From positions 124,001-188,000 of the forward strand of contig NZ_JALAMO010000013.1 in NCBI RefSeq assembly GCF_026790065.1: DNA of 64,000 bases, read 5' to 3'. This document shows, piece by piece, positions 33,690-43,063 of this stretch (position 1 is the stretch's first letter; each line of letters opens with the position of its first letter). The notes beneath the pieces were generated by a model. The model ran no database searches, was not told where the DNA came from, and worked only from the letters and a program-made list of their open reading frames with translations. The translations under genes and the position numbers were made by a program. Source of the DNA: Bacillus sp. N13C7. GTDB taxonomy: Bacteria; Bacillota; Bacilli; Bacillales; Bacillaceae.

Positions 33690-34713
33690 TTTCATTTCTC
33701 TTTAACAGCTGTAAAAGAAACAGTTCGAGCAGGAGCTGCTTGTCCTTTTTCCCGGTTTTCATCTCATAGTCCATCACGGCAAGCTGTTCAACAATTGACC
33801 GAAGCTCCGCCTCTGAAAAAAGCCTTGCTTGATCCATCGCCAGTTTGACCCGAAACGGGTGAACTTTTAAGTTAGAAGCGATTTGCTTCTGTCCGTATCC
33901 TTGTTCCGCGAAGTATTTTGTCTGCAGAATCAGCCGGAACTGGTTCGAAATAAGCGCCATGATTTTGATCGGTTCTTCATTTTGTTTGAGCAAATCATAA
34001 AAAATTTGAAGGCTTTCCGTTCGTTTGCGGTTGACGATTTTATTGATCAGCTCAAAAATATTTTGTTCCAGGCTTCTCGCGACAAGCATTTTCACATCAT
34101 CAAGCGTAATTTCTTCACGGTCTCCAATAAACGTGCAGAGCTTTTGAATCTCTTGAAAAATCGATGACAGATGTCCATTCACAAGCAGAACCAAATGCTC
34201 CGCCGCTTCAGTGCCGATTGTTTTCTGCTCGGTTTTTGCAAGGTTCATAGTAAAATCTGTTGTCTCTTTTGCGTTTAATTCCTTTGCCTCCATCATAAAC
34301 GCATGTTTCTTTAGCGCTTTCGTCAGTTTTTTCCGCTCATCCAGCTTTTCATACGGGGCAAGCAGGACAAAGACCGTGTAAGGCGCAGGCGATTGTATAT
34401 ATGACTCAAGTGCACTGACATTGTGCTCAATTTTTTCTTTTTTCTTTTCACCTGTTAAAAAATATGGGTTTTTCACAATAACAAGACGCCGCTCCCCCAT
34501 AAACGGAAACGTTTCAGCATCAGCAATCGCTTGGTCCAGCGGGTCCTCTTCCAAATCAAAAACGGATAGATTGAAATCCTTTGCCTCCTGATCAATGACC
34601 GTCTGTCTGATCCTGCTGACGGTTTCTTGCAGCAGATACGTCTCTTTTCCGAATAAGCAATAAACCGGATGGACATCTCCTTTTTTCAGGCTTTTCCACA
34701 CATCAAATACCAT
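33670..34713 (-). CDS. holA: HolA (YqeN), DNA polymerase III delta subunit
   Basis: Delta subunit of the clamp loader, which opens the beta clamp. The 347-residue protein has the YqeN-type N-terminal fold (VYCLFGKETYLLQETVSRI, the sensor-like YLLQE region), a middle AAA+ lid and a C-terminal collar (LILQTKYFAEQGYGQKQIA). Starts at ATG 34713. Convergent with rpsT; it is oriented like the comE operon but separated by yqzM on the other strand. Confidence 0.94.
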   Translation of the reverse strand: MVFDVWKSLKKGDVHPVYCLFGKETYLLQETVSRIRQTVIDQEAKDFNLSVFDLEEDPLDQAIADAETFPFMGERRLVIVKNPYFLTGEKKKEKIEHNVSALESYIQSPAPYTVFVLLAPYEKLDERKKLTKALKKHAFMMEAKELNAKETTDFTMNLAKTEQKTIGTEAAEHLVLLVNGHLSSIFQEIQKLCTFIGDREEITLDDVKMLVARSLEQNIFELINKIVNRKRTESLQIFYDLLKQNEEPIKIMALISNQFRLILQTKYFAEQGYGQKQIASNLKVHPFRVKLAMDQARLFSEAELRSIVEQLAVMDYEMKTGKKDKQLLLELFLLQLLKRNEKNDPQY

Positions 34714-34942
34714 TGTTGTACGACTTCCTCTCTTTCATCATCCCCTTCTATCCTAAATTGAGTTTGCAAAATAGTAAAGAGGAAGCCTGACTGCTGCTTC
34801 CCCATTTATATTAAACGCCTGTTCGCAAGCCCCCGGGACAGCTTGTAAAAAGGCGATAATCACCAGAACAGAAAACGTTACCTTCGCTTCTAGATTTTTC
34901 AAAACAATTCCATTATACTTAAATCAGTCAGGAGGGATAAAG

Positions 34943-35077
34943 TTGAATGATTTTGAAAAAAACGTTCAAAGCAAACGAAATGATGCTGTAGATTCAGCTG
35001 TTGGTTTTGTTGTGTCCTTCGGATTTTTCGCCTTCTTGTTTGTCATGGCAACGGTTATTCACCTGGTTGGTTCATAA
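34943..35077 (+). CDS. yqzM: YqzM, 44-residue membrane peptide
   Basis: Small protein conserved between holA and comEC in the B. subtilis group. Starts at TTG 34943 after a GGAGGG ribosome site; residues 1-14 are charged and residues about 17-42 form one membrane helix (VGFVVSFGFFAFLFVMATVI). Function unknown. Followed directly by a terminator, so it is a single-gene unit facing the comE operon. Confidence 0.85.
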   Translation: MNDFEKNVQSKRNDAVDSAVGFVVSFGFFAFLFVMATVIHLVGS

Positions 35078-35081
35078 CAGC

Positions 35082-35118
35082 GACTGCCCGGGCTGCTGAT
35101 TTCTCGGCAGTCTTTTTT
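35082..35118 (+). terminator. Terminator after yqzM
   Basis: GACTGCC (35082-35088) pairs with GGCAGTC (35106-35112), then TTTTTT. It lies between the yqzM stop and the comEC stop, and overlaps the last bases of comEC. Confidence 0.85.
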
Positions 35119-37447
35119 AGTTCGTCTCCGTTATATCTGATGTATCATATGGAGGATAGACAGAAAAGGTTCCATCTCTGTTTTTATATCTATACTGAAT
35201 CGTTCCGTTTTGATCAGTGCGCAGCACGCGGATGGAATGTTTCTGTAATATTTGCAAAACTTCTTGATGAGGGTGATGGTACCGATTGTTTTCCCCTGCT
35301 GAGATAATTGCCGTTTTCGGCTGAAGCTGTTTGATGAATTCCTCACCTGTAGAGCCTTTGCTCCCATGGTGCCCCACCTTTAACACGTCTGCTTTTATAT
35401 TCGGAAACATGTTCATCACCTCTTGTTCTCCTTCTTTCTCGAGATCACCTGTTAAGATCCAGCTCATCCCGCCCGTTTTCATCCACAGAACGAGAGAAGA
35501 ATTATTTTTGCTAGCCGGATCAGGCGTTTCCGGCGACAGTACATGAAACTGCAAATCCTTGATTTGCAGTACATCGCCTCGCTCCACCTCTTCAATTTCC
35601 ACTCCTTCTCTTCTGGCAGTCTGCAGCACTTTCTCGTCTTTAGGTTCAGAAACGAACCCTTTCGGAATGACAAGGTGCTTCACTTTTTGATGCTTCAGCA
35701 GAGTCTCCGCCTCTCCGATATGATCTTGGTCAGCGTGCGTCAAAATTAAAGCATCAAGCTGTTTGATCCCCTTGGCGGTTAAAAACGGAATCAGCACTTT
35801 TTCCCCGAGAGAAAACGGATGCTGCTTTTCCCGCCAAGACTCAGACGAGTAAGACAAGGTGCCGCCAGTATCAATTAAGACATGGCCCTGCTGATGCGGG
35901 GCGCCAACATACATGCTGTCACCCTGGCCGATGTCAATCATATCGACTTCTCCTTCGGAACTAAGACGCGGATACATCAAGAGAAGGCAGAGCACCGCAC
36001 AGTACATACCCCCAGTTACCGCCAGCTGCCAAAAGGAACGCTTTTCAATCGACATAAGCAATAGAATGATCGTGGCCGTGAATAGAAAAAGCAGAGCAGG
36101 TGCAGGATGTGCAATGAGAACCGTGAATACATCAATATCTGCAATTGTTGTGATCAGCCTGTTGGTCCAGCTCATCAAGAAATCAAACCAACTGAAGAAA
36201 AATCGACCTGCCGAAGCGGAAAGGCTTAATAGAAGAACACCCGCTACAGCCCCCGGCAAAATACAGAACGTATAAAAAGGAACCATCAGCATATTCATCG
36301 GTATGCTGATGATAGAAAACTGATGAAAATGATACAGGAGAATCGGAAGCGAGCCCAGCTGAGCGATGAGTGATACCATTGTCAGCTGACCCAGAGAGGT
36401 TTTAACCTGCTGAAAAATAGAAGAAGAAAGAATTAAAGAATAACTGACGGCGAACGACAGCTGAAAACCGGCTTCAAAGAGATGGTAAGGATTGAAGAGC
36501 AAGAGTACGATGTATGAAAGACAGATTGCACCGGCAGAGTGTATCCGCCATTTGACGAGACTTCCAGCTAAGTATATCCCAGACATCAGAGCGGCGCGAA
36601 GCACTGAAGGAGCAGCGCCTGTCAACATCACATAGAGCGGCAGAAAAAAGAGCAAGAGGATTGACGCCTTCTCTCTAGTTATACCAAGACGGATCATGAT
36701 ATAAAACAATGCGGCTGTCAAAATGCCGACGTGGAGTCCTGAAATCGCCAAGAGATGGACGACACCAAGCTTTTGATACGCATTAAGCACTTCGTCTTCC
36801 ACATAAAATCTGTCACCGACTGTAAGTGCCTGTACAATTCCTGCCGAATCAGGAGGCAGCAGGCCGTTTGTGAATGATACGATATATTTTCTCAAACTGA
36901 GCAGCTTATACTTGAAATGTGAAGGTTTGCTGCAGTTTTGGATTGATGTGACAGAGTAGTTCCAGTGAATATGCTGCCTGTACAGATACTCTTTATAATC
37001 AAATGTGCCGGGCACGGTAGCATGTTTAGGTTCTTCCAATGCGCCAGTCAATTCACATGCCATTCCGGGTTCTATATATGACAGCTGATCTTTTTCATCA
37101 GGAGACTGAATGCGATACGAAGCAGCCCATTTTTCGCCATCAGGCGTCTTAGTAATCATAGATATACGATCACCGTCAATTTTAGGAATACTGTCAATCA
37201 CCGCCTTTAATTGATAGGTGCCCTTCTGATATAAAGAGACATTCTGGGAATCTGTGACTGCATACAGTGCAAAAAACAATATAAAAGAGAAGAAACAAAC
37301 ATAAATGAGAAAAACGTGTCTCGTTTTAATGGATATGATGAGGAGAAAGAGGAAGAAGAGAAAAACAACGGGGAAATAAGCGGCGGCAGTAATTCCAGCA
37401 GTTGCAGAAGCTGCCGCCAAAGGCAATATCAAACGCGAATGACGCAT
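35117..37447 (-). CDS. comEC: ComEC, DNA uptake channel
   Basis: Polytopic membrane protein that passes transforming DNA into the cytoplasm and is thought to degrade the other strand. Of 776 residues, about 1-60 are hydrophobic, an OB-like extracellular domain follows, then the Competence domain with many helices (about 215-480) and a C-terminal metallo-beta-lactamase domain with LTHADQDHIGEAETLL. Starts three bases after comEB ends. Expressed with comEA under ComK. Confidence 0.96.
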   Translation of the reverse strand: MRHSRLILPLAAASATAGITAAAYFPVVFLFFLFLLIISIKTRHVFLIYVCFFSFILFFALYAVTDSQNVSLYQKGTYQLKAVIDSIPKIDGDRISMITKTPDGEKWAASYRIQSPDEKDQLSYIEPGMACELTGALEEPKHATVPGTFDYKEYLYRQHIHWNYSVTSIQNCSKPSHFKYKLLSLRKYIVSFTNGLLPPDSAGIVQALTVGDRFYVEDEVLNAYQKLGVVHLLAISGLHVGILTAALFYIMIRLGITREKASILLLFFLPLYVMLTGAAPSVLRAALMSGIYLAGSLVKWRIHSAGAICLSYIVLLLFNPYHLFEAGFQLSFAVSYSLILSSSIFQQVKTSLGQLTMVSLIAQLGSLPILLYHFHQFSIISIPMNMLMVPFYTFCILPGAVAGVLLLSLSASAGRFFFSWFDFLMSWTNRLITTIADIDVFTVLIAHPAPALLFLFTATIILLLMSIEKRSFWQLAVTGGMYCAVLCLLLMYPRLSSEGEVDMIDIGQGDSMYVGAPHQQGHVLIDTGGTLSYSSESWREKQHPFSLGEKVLIPFLTAKGIKQLDALILTHADQDHIGEAETLLKHQKVKHLVIPKGFVSEPKDEKVLQTARREGVEIEEVERGDVLQIKDLQFHVLSPETPDPASKNNSSLVLWMKTGGMSWILTGDLEKEGEQEVMNMFPNIKADVLKVGHHGSKGSTGEEFIKQLQPKTAIISAGENNRYHHPHQEVLQILQKHSIRVLRTDQNGTIQYRYKNRDGTFSVYPPYDTSDITETN

Positions 37448-37450
37448 GAA

Positions 37451-38020
37451 TCACACATAGCTCGTGAAAAGTTTATTCGCCTGCTCATGTATCTTTTTCA
37501 AATCTTCCTCTGCAAGACCTGCATCTGCTAGCTTCTCTAAAAGCCCAGCTACAAATGAAAGCTTTTCCCTGTTTTTCAGATCAACGATCATTTCATCGAG
37601 TTCAACCTGTTCAACAGTTACACCCGCCTGTTCAAATAATTCCTGCGCATACGGATGTGTTTTGTAATCCTCCGCATAGTAAACTGTTTTGATACCAGCT
37701 TGAATGATAGATTTACAGCATTGAATGCAAGGGTAATGCGTCACATAAATCTCCGCTCCATCAGTCGGCACTCCGAACTTAGAGCATTGGAGAAGGGCAT
37801 TCATTTCAGCGTGAATTGTTCTTGCACAATGATCATCTATCATCAGGCATCCTTCGTCTGCGCAATGCACGCCGCCCGCGATTGACCCGTTATAGCCTCC
37901 CGCTATCATGCGTTTGTCTCTGACTATAGTAGCGCCGACAGACAATCTCGGGCAGGTGCTGCGCAGCGCCAGTAAATGGCTTTGAGCCATAAAGTATTGA
38001 TTCCATGAAATTCGTTCCAC
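37451..38020 (-). CDS. comEB: ComEB, dCMP deaminase-like protein
   Basis: 189-residue protein of the dCMP/CMP deaminase family. The zinc motif TIHAEMNALLQC (His and catalytic Glu) and PCIQCCKSI are intact, so it is probably active as a deoxycytidylate deaminase; in B. subtilis it is not strictly required for transformation. Central gene of comEA-comEB-comEC, three bases before comEC and 66 bases after comEA. Confidence 0.95.
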   Translation of the reverse strand: MERISWNQYFMAQSHLLALRSTCPRLSVGATIVRDKRMIAGGYNGSIAGGVHCADEGCLMIDDHCARTIHAEMNALLQCSKFGVPTDGAEIYVTHYPCIQCCKSIIQAGIKTVYYAEDYKTHPYAQELFEQAGVTVEQVELDEMIVDLKNREKLSFVAGLLEKLADAGLAEEDLKKIHEQANKLFTSYV

Positions 38021-38086
38021 TTTGTTCCCTCCAAATGTTGTGTTGCCTGACCTTTAGTTTACCTATCATTACACATGACCGTCAAA

Positions 38087-38704
38087 TCACTTTACTGTAA
38101 TGGAAGACTTTATTTTTTCAAATGACTTTTCACCTATTCCTGAAACCTTAGTGATATCTTCAATTGTCTGGAAACGCCCGTTTTCTTCCCGGTATGCAAT
38201 AATGGCTTCAGCTTTTGATGGCCCGACCCCTGAGATGCCTTGTAATTCCTCTAAGGTTGCTGTATTGATATTTACCAGAGATCCCTTCCCCCCATCACTT
38301 TTGACTGCGCCTCCGGTTCCTTGGGACACCGCTGACTCCTCTCCCTTTTTCGGGATATACACCACTGTCCCGTCCTGCAGCAGCTCCGCCAAATTCACTT
38401 GCATGTCGTCTGCTTGTTCACTGGTCCCGCCCGCTTTCTCAATTGCCTGAGATACTCTGTCTCCTGTTCGCATTTCATAAACGCCTGGATGCTTGACTGC
38501 ACCTTTGATGTCAATCACAATTGTTTCGTTTGACTCATCTTTTACTGCTTCCTGCTTTACCTCCGGTTTTTTTGTCTCAGTTGAAACAGCCTGCTTCACC
38601 GGCTCTTTGTTTTTTTCGCTGGCAAGGATGAAAATAAACGCTGCGAAAACAGCTGCAGTAGCTGCTAAAATAATCGCTTTTTTATGCTGATTCAACCAAA
38701 TCAT
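38087..38704 (-). CDS. comEA: ComEA, DNA receptor for competence
   Basis: Membrane-anchored double-strand DNA binding protein that draws DNA to ComEC. N-terminal membrane helix (about residues 10-28), a SLBB-like domain (about 62-120, IDIKGAVKHPGVYEM), a Gly-rich linker, and a helix-hairpin-helix DNA-binding domain (about 142-205, NINTATLEELQGISGVGPSKA). 205 residues, the usual length. The linker and N-terminal regions differ from the 168 sequence as I recall it. Divergent from comER. Confidence 0.97.
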   Translation of the reverse strand: MIWLNQHKKAIILAATAAVFAAFIFILASEKNKEPVKQAVSTETKKPEVKQEAVKDESNETIVIDIKGAVKHPGVYEMRTGDRVSQAIEKAGGTSEQADDMQVNLAELLQDGTVVYIPKKGEESAVSQGTGGAVKSDGGKGSLVNINTATLEELQGISGVGPSKAEAIIAYREENGRFQTIEDITKVSGIGEKSFEKIKSSITVK

Positions 38705-38786
38705 CGTGCATGTTCCCCGCTTTCGTCATATTTTATTGTCATCACACATATGGTTTAGAGGATATAGCTCAAAGGAGGGGAAACCA

Positions 38787-39608
38787 GTGAAGATAGGCTT
38801 TATCGGCACAGGAAATATGGGTACGATCCTTATAGAATCATTTATCGAGTCAAAAGCAGCCGATCCCTCAAATATAACAATCACAAACCGCACAATTGAT
38901 AAAGCATTGCGCATAAAAAAACGCTACAACAGCATAAACGTAACAGAAAGTCTGGAAAAGCTTGTTTCTGAAAACGAAATGATTTTTATTTGTGTTAAGC
39001 CGCTGGATATATATCCTTTATTAGCAAGAGCGGTGCCTTATTTAAGAAAGGATCATATCCTCATTTCCATTACAAGCCCAGTACAAACTGAACAGCTTGA
39101 ACAGTATGTGCCGTGCCAAGTGGCGCGAGTGATTCCAAGTATAACGAACAGGGCGCTTGCAGGTGTTTCTCTTGTCACTTTCGGCACAAGCTGCGGAGAA
39201 ACGGCAAAAACGAAAATCAATGAGCTGATGGAGCACATCTCTCATCCGCTGCAAATTGAAAGTGATATCACGCGGGTGGCATCAGATATCGTAAGCTGCG
39301 GTCCCGCTTTTATGAGCTATCTGATTCAGCGGTTTATTGATGCGGCCGTGTCAGAAACGTCAGTGTCTAAACAGGACGCTATTCTGATGTGTAAGGAAAT
39401 GCTGGTCGGAATGGGAAAACTGTTAGAAACCGAATTGTATACCCTGCCTGCATTACAGGAAAAGGTTTGCGTTAAAGGCGGTGTGACAGGAGAAGGCATT
39501 AAAGCGCTTGAAAGCGGTGTACAGGATATGTTTCACCGGGTATTTCAAAATACCCATTTGAAGTACGAGGAGGATATTTCAGCAGTGAAAAAGCAATTTC
39601 ATGTGTAG
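38787..39608 (+). CDS. comER: ComER, pyrroline-5-carboxylate reductase homologue
   Basis: 273-residue protein of the P5C reductase family encoded opposite the comE operon. The N-terminal Rossmann motif MKIGFIGTGNMG and the C-terminal dimerisation helices (KGGVTGEGIKALESG) are present. GTG 38787 follows AAAGGAGGGG by five bases; the frame opening at 38706 is non-coding. Not required for competence; proline-related activity is inferred from family. Ends near a hairpin shared with yqeM. Confidence 0.93.
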   Translation: MKIGFIGTGNMGTILIESFIESKAADPSNITITNRTIDKALRIKKRYNSINVTESLEKLVSENEMIFICVKPLDIYPLLARAVPYLRKDHILISITSPVQTEQLEQYVPCQVARVIPSITNRALAGVSLVTFGTSCGETAKTKINELMEHISHPLQIESDITRVASDIVSCGPAFMSYLIQRFIDAAVSETSVSKQDAILMCKEMLVGMGKLLETELYTLPALQEKVCVKGGVTGEGIKALESGVQDMFHRVFQNTHLKYEEDISAVKKQFHV

Positions 39609-39658
39609 GCGAGTATGTCATACTTTTTTCTGTCCTGCAAAAGCACAAAAAAGCATTT

Positions 39659-39691
39659 TAAAAAACCATCGTCTTAGGAAACGATGGTTTT
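39659..39691. terminator. Bidirectional terminator of comER and yqeM
   Basis: AAAAACCATCGT pairs with ACGATGGTTTTT around a short loop, with T and A runs on the two sides. The yqeM stop codon lies within it. Confidence 0.85.
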
Positions 39692-40417
39692 TGATTTCTG
39701 CGCCTTGAAAAACAGGCGTTCTGATTGTGCTGATGGCTCTGAATCCGTAAAATCAGCTGTCACGCGATGAAGCTGAAAGCCGCAGCTCTTCAGCATTTCT
39801 TCGTATTCCCCCACTGAGAACGTTCTTTGCTCGTGCGTCTCATCAAAACGGTCATACGCTTCTCCGTTCCACACAAAAAACGACATGTCATGAATGACAG
39901 ATAGCCCTTCACTTCCCGCAAAGCTCTGCCAAATATAGCTGATATCTTCGTCCTGGTCAGCAAATGTGCTATCTGGAAAAACCTCAGCAATTTTATATGA
40001 TGAATGAACATCAAACAGCAAAATGCCTTCAGGCTTCAATACCCTAAATACACTTTTAAAGGTTTCGATGACATCATTTTTCGTTTTTAAATAATTTAAT
40101 GAGTCGCAGCATATTGCAACAGCATCAAACTGGCCCTCAAAGCCGCTAATCTCACGCATATCCTGCTGAAGAAAAAGAATCGGCTGGTTACTAGAGACCT
40201 TTTGCTGGGCATAAGAAAGCATTTCCTCACTGAGATCGATGCCGGTGACCTCGAAGCCTTTCTCGGCAAGCCGGATTGAGATTTCTCCCGTGCCGCATGC
40301 CAAATCAAGGATACTGCCTTTTTCCGGGAGAGATGCTTCAATCCACTTTGTCCATTGATCGTAAGGTGCGTGTGACATTAACTCGTCATACACGCTTGCA
40401 AAACCTTGATAAATCAT
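39674..40417 (-). CDS. yqeM: YqeM, SAM-dependent methyltransferase
   Basis: Class I methyltransferase of 247 residues; target unknown. Motif I ILDLACGTGEISIRLAEKG lies at about residues 37-55, with the acidic GIDLSEEML turn after it and CCDSLNYL as motif II. It overlaps the rsfS stop by four bases, so it is the last gene of the yqeG-yqeH-aroE-yqeI-nadD-yqeK-rsfS-yqeM operon. The operon context hints at rRNA or a small metabolite as substrate, but that is inference. Confidence 0.9.
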   Translation of the reverse strand: MIYQGFASVYDELMSHAPYDQWTKWIEASLPEKGSILDLACGTGEISIRLAEKGFEVTGIDLSEEMLSYAQQKVSSNQPILFLQQDMREISGFEGQFDAVAICCDSLNYLKTKNDVIETFKSVFRVLKPEGILLFDVHSSYKIAEVFPDSTFADQDEDISYIWQSFAGSEGLSVIHDMSFFVWNGEAYDRFDETHEQRTFSVGEYEEMLKSCGFQLHRVTADFTDSEPSAQSERLFFKAQKSKTIVS

Positions 40418-40770
40418 TGATTCATTCCAAGCTCAAGATCTGCGAGCGGAGCGTCTCCCCACAGCTTTTCGAGGTTGTAATAGCTTCTTTCATCCTTGTG
40501 GAAGACATGGACAATCACATCACCAAGGTCAACGAGCACCCATCTTGCTTCATCGAAGCCCTCCATCTTTTTGACTTGAATGCCGTTTTCTTCAGCCTGA
40601 TCCTTTATTTCACGAGCAATCGCCTGCACCTGTTTATCTGAATTCCCGTGGCAGATCAGAAAATAATCAGCAACTAGAGAAATGCCTTCCATATCCAGTG
40701 CTAAAATATCCTCTGCCCGTTTATCATCGCAAGCCGCAGCTGCAATCTTTAAAATGGACTTTTGGTTCAT
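40414..40770 (-). CDS. rsfS: RsfS (YqeL), ribosome silencing factor
   Basis: 118-residue protein that binds L14 of the large subunit and blocks subunit joining under nutrient limitation. The family stretch DKRAEDILALDMEGIS and the C-terminal VIVHVFHKDERSYYNLEKLWGD (given in parts: VIVHVF, RSYYNLEKLW) are intact. Four-base overlap with yqeM and 17 bases after yqeK. Confidence 0.96.
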   Translation of the reverse strand: MNQKSILKIAAAACDDKRAEDILALDMEGISLVADYFLICHGNSDKQVQAIAREIKDQAEENGIQVKKMEGFDEARWVLVDLGDVIVHVFHKDERSYYNLEKLWGDAPLADLELGMNQ

Positions 40771-40787
40771 TCACAAACTCCTCCTGT

Positions 40788-41348
40788 TCAGTTGCCAGAC
40801 ACAAGCCAGTTATACGTTAAAAACGTGTCTGGAAAAACCGGTTGATTTTTTTTCATAAGAAATATCATTGTATTTTTGATGGATTGAATCAGCGCTTGAT
40901 TCAAATCTGTCTCAGCAAGCTTACGTACCTCATCGACACCGGGAAAGGCCCGGTTAGGCTCAATATAATCAGCAACGTAAATGACTTTTTCTAAGAGTGT
41001 CATGCCGGGGCGCCCAGAGGTATGATACCTGATGGCGTCAAGAATGTCTTCATCTTGGATCCCCGCTTCTCTTTGGACTAAATATGCGCCGACCGGAGCG
41101 TGCCACAGCTCCGGATTATGATCCAATAGATGCGAAGGCATTTTTTCGCGCGCAATAATTTGTTTCATTTCTTCTTTCGGGCGGAATTTAGCGTAATCAT
41201 GAAAGATAGCCGCTGTTTCTGCTTTTTTGGAGTCGGCTCCAAAACGCTCCGCTAGTTCGATCGCCGTGTTCATCACGCCAATTGTGTGGATATATCGGTG
41301 TTCGGTCAATTGCTGCTTAACGCAGGCAAGTGCCTCCTCACGATTCAT
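40788..41348 (-). CDS. yqeK: YqeK, HD-domain Ap4A hydrolase
   Basis: 186-residue HD-domain enzyme that cleaves diadenosine tetraphosphate to two ADP. The metal-binding HD pattern is seen as RYIHTIGV, then [10 protein letters not shown] near residue 55, and later [11 protein letters not shown] 41348 behind GAGGAGA is chosen over the ATG nine bases upstream. It overlaps the nadD 3' end by 11 bases. With nadD it is a common partnership. Confidence 0.94.
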   Translation of the reverse strand: MNREEALACVKQQLTEHRYIHTIGVMNTAIELAERFGADSKKAETAAIFHDYAKFRPKEEMKQIIAREKMPSHLLDHNPELWHAPVGAYLVQREAGIQDEDILDAIRYHTSGRPGMTLLEKVIYVADYIEPNRAFPGVDEVRKLAETDLNQALIQSIKNTMIFLMKKNQPVFPDTFLTYNWLVSGN

Positions 41349-41907
41349 ATAAACCATTCTCCTCTACATACTTCTTCACTTTATCAGGGATTAAGTAGTC
41401 AGTGGGCTTCTTGCTTTTGAACCGTTCCCTTATCATAGTAGATGATACCTCAAACTCCGGAACGTCTGCAAAGAGAAGCGGATAAGGGGTTTCAATATGA
41501 AAACCGGGGCGCTTTACTCCAATAAATTGAATGAGGTTCAGCAGCTCGTCCAGCTTATACCATTTCGGCAAATATTCAATCATATCAGCACCAATAATAA
41601 AGAACAGCTGATCATTAGGATAACGCTGCTTCAGTAAAGAAACAGTATCAAAGGTATATGAAGGCCCTTCTCTTTCCATTTCAGCCAGCTCCAGCTTAAA
41701 GGACGGATTAGACTGTATCGCAAGCTTCAGCATTTCCACACGATGAAAGCTGTCCGTATAGTCTTCGTCCTGTTTATGCGGCGGAATTTGATTGGGCATA
41801 AACCAAATTTCATCAAGCCCCGCCTGATACAGCACCTCATTGGCCATTAAGAGGTGACCGTTATGCGGAGGATCAAACGTGCCTCCGAAAATTCCGATTT
41901 TCTTCAT
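41338..41907 (-). CDS. nadD: NadD (YqeJ), nicotinate-nucleotide adenylyltransferase
   Basis: Couples ATP with nicotinate mononucleotide to form deamido-NAD, a late step of NAD synthesis. [11 protein letters not shown] at residues 8-18 is the nucleotidyltransferase HxGH motif and [11 protein letters not shown] near the C-terminus is the ISSTxxR motif. ATG 41907 behind AAAGGTGG gives 189 residues. Overlaps yqeK, follows yqeI. Confidence 0.97.
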   Translation of the reverse strand: MKKIGIFGGTFDPPHNGHLLMANEVLYQAGLDEIWFMPNQIPPHKQDEDYTDSFHRVEMLKLAIQSNPSFKLELAEMEREGPSYTFDTVSLLKQRYPNDQLFFIIGADMIEYLPKWYKLDELLNLIQFIGVKRPGFHIETPYPLLFADVPEFEVSSTMIRERFKSKKPTDYLIPDKVKKYVEENGLYES

Positions 41908-41918
41908 TTCAACCACCT

Positions 41919-42209
41919 TTAAGGAAGCTCGATTTGTTTATTTTCCCTTGATTCCTTATATAACACAATCGTATTGCCGATTGTCTGCACCAATTGAGAG
42001 CGGCTTCCTTTTACAAGAGCCTCCGCAACATCATTTTTATCATCTTCGCAATTCTGAAGAACACTGACTTTAATCAGCTCTCTCGCTTCAAGCGCCTCAG
42101 CAATTTGTTTAATCATGTTGTCGTTTACTCCGCCCTTGCCTACTTGAAAAATCGGCGTTAGATGATGCGCTTTTGAACGTAAAAAACGTTTTTGTTTACC
42201 TGTTAACAT
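41919..42209 (-). CDS. yqeI: YqeI, YhbY/CRM-domain RNA-binding protein
   Basis: 96-residue CRS1-YhbY (CRM) domain protein that binds precursors of the large ribosomal subunit in relatives. The diagnostic GKGG loop appears in [15 protein letters not shown], preceded by [15 protein letters not shown]. It overlaps the 3' end of aroE by seven bases and precedes nadD. Confidence 0.94.
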   Translation of the reverse strand: MLTGKQKRFLRSKAHHLTPIFQVGKGGVNDNMIKQIAEALEARELIKVSVLQNCEDDKNDVAEALVKGSRSQLVQTIGNTIVLYKESRENKQIELP

Positions 42210-43045
42210 TCTGTTCCTCCTAATTTTCCTATTACAATGGATCTCATTTTTTCAATATCAGGCTCTTGTCCAGTCCACAATTGGAAAGACAATGCTGCCT
42301 GTTCAACAAACATGCCCACTCCATCTAGTGTTTTCAGGCCTTTTTGTTTTGCTTCTTTTAAAAGAGCCGTCTGAATTGGATTATACACGATATCACATAC
42401 GACAGCACTGCTTGCTGCATGCTTTAATGAAAGCGGCACTTCGTCCACGTTCGGGTACATGCCTACAGACGTTGTATGGATGATAACATCATACTGCTCA
42501 AGCCGCTCTTCTGCTTCTTTTATGCTCAACACTTCTTTATTGTGAAACGAGGGAGTGGATTCTGTAAGCTGCTTTGCTTTTTCCAACGTCCGGTTACAGA
42601 TGTCAAACCTTTTTGGAACCTCTCGGGCAATTGTTGTAAAAATGGCTCTTGCCGCACCGCCCGCGCCGATCATTAAGAATGACAGTTCTGAGATAGGCTT
42701 GTCCAATACCTTCAATAATGACTTCACAAAGCCTTCCCCGTCGGTATTGTATCCGACAAGCTTGTCTCCCTCTCTTCTGACGGTGTTTACGGCACCGAGC
42801 ACTTTTGCACTTTCATCAATATGATCCAGATAATCCAGAATGGAAACCTTATGAGGGACAGTCACATTAATTCCTTGTACGCCAAGTGCTCTTATTCCTT
42901 TTACCGCATCTTCCAGATCATCTTCTTCTACTTTGAAGGCATGGTAATGTCCGTCTAATCCGAGATCTATCAATGATGCGTTATGAATATCAGGTGACAT
43001 GGAATGGGCAATCGGATTACCGATAACTCCGTACAGCTTCTTCAT
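42203..43045 (-). CDS. aroE: Shikimate dehydrogenase
   Basis: NADP-dependent reduction of 3-dehydroshikimate to shikimate in aromatic amino acid synthesis (gene called aroD in older Bacillus maps). 280 residues; the substrate domain has NPIAHSMSPDIHN and NVTVPHK with the catalytic Lys, and the NADP site is MIGAGGAARAI near residue 130 with NRT after strand 2. Lies 18 bases after yqeH and overlaps yqeI. Confidence 0.97.
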   Translation of the reverse strand: MKKLYGVIGNPIAHSMSPDIHNASLIDLGLDGHYHAFKVEEDDLEDAVKGIRALGVQGINVTVPHKVSILDYLDHIDESAKVLGAVNTVRREGDKLVGYNTDGEGFVKSLLKVLDKPISELSFLMIGAGGAARAIFTTIAREVPKRFDICNRTLEKAKQLTESTPSFHNKEVLSIKEAEERLEQYDVIIHTTSVGMYPNVDEVPLSLKHAASSAVVCDIVYNPIQTALLKEAKQKGLKTLDGVGMFVEQAALSFQLWTGQEPDIEKMRSIVIGKLGGTEC

Positions 43046-43063
43046 ACTCCTCTCCCCTTTTCA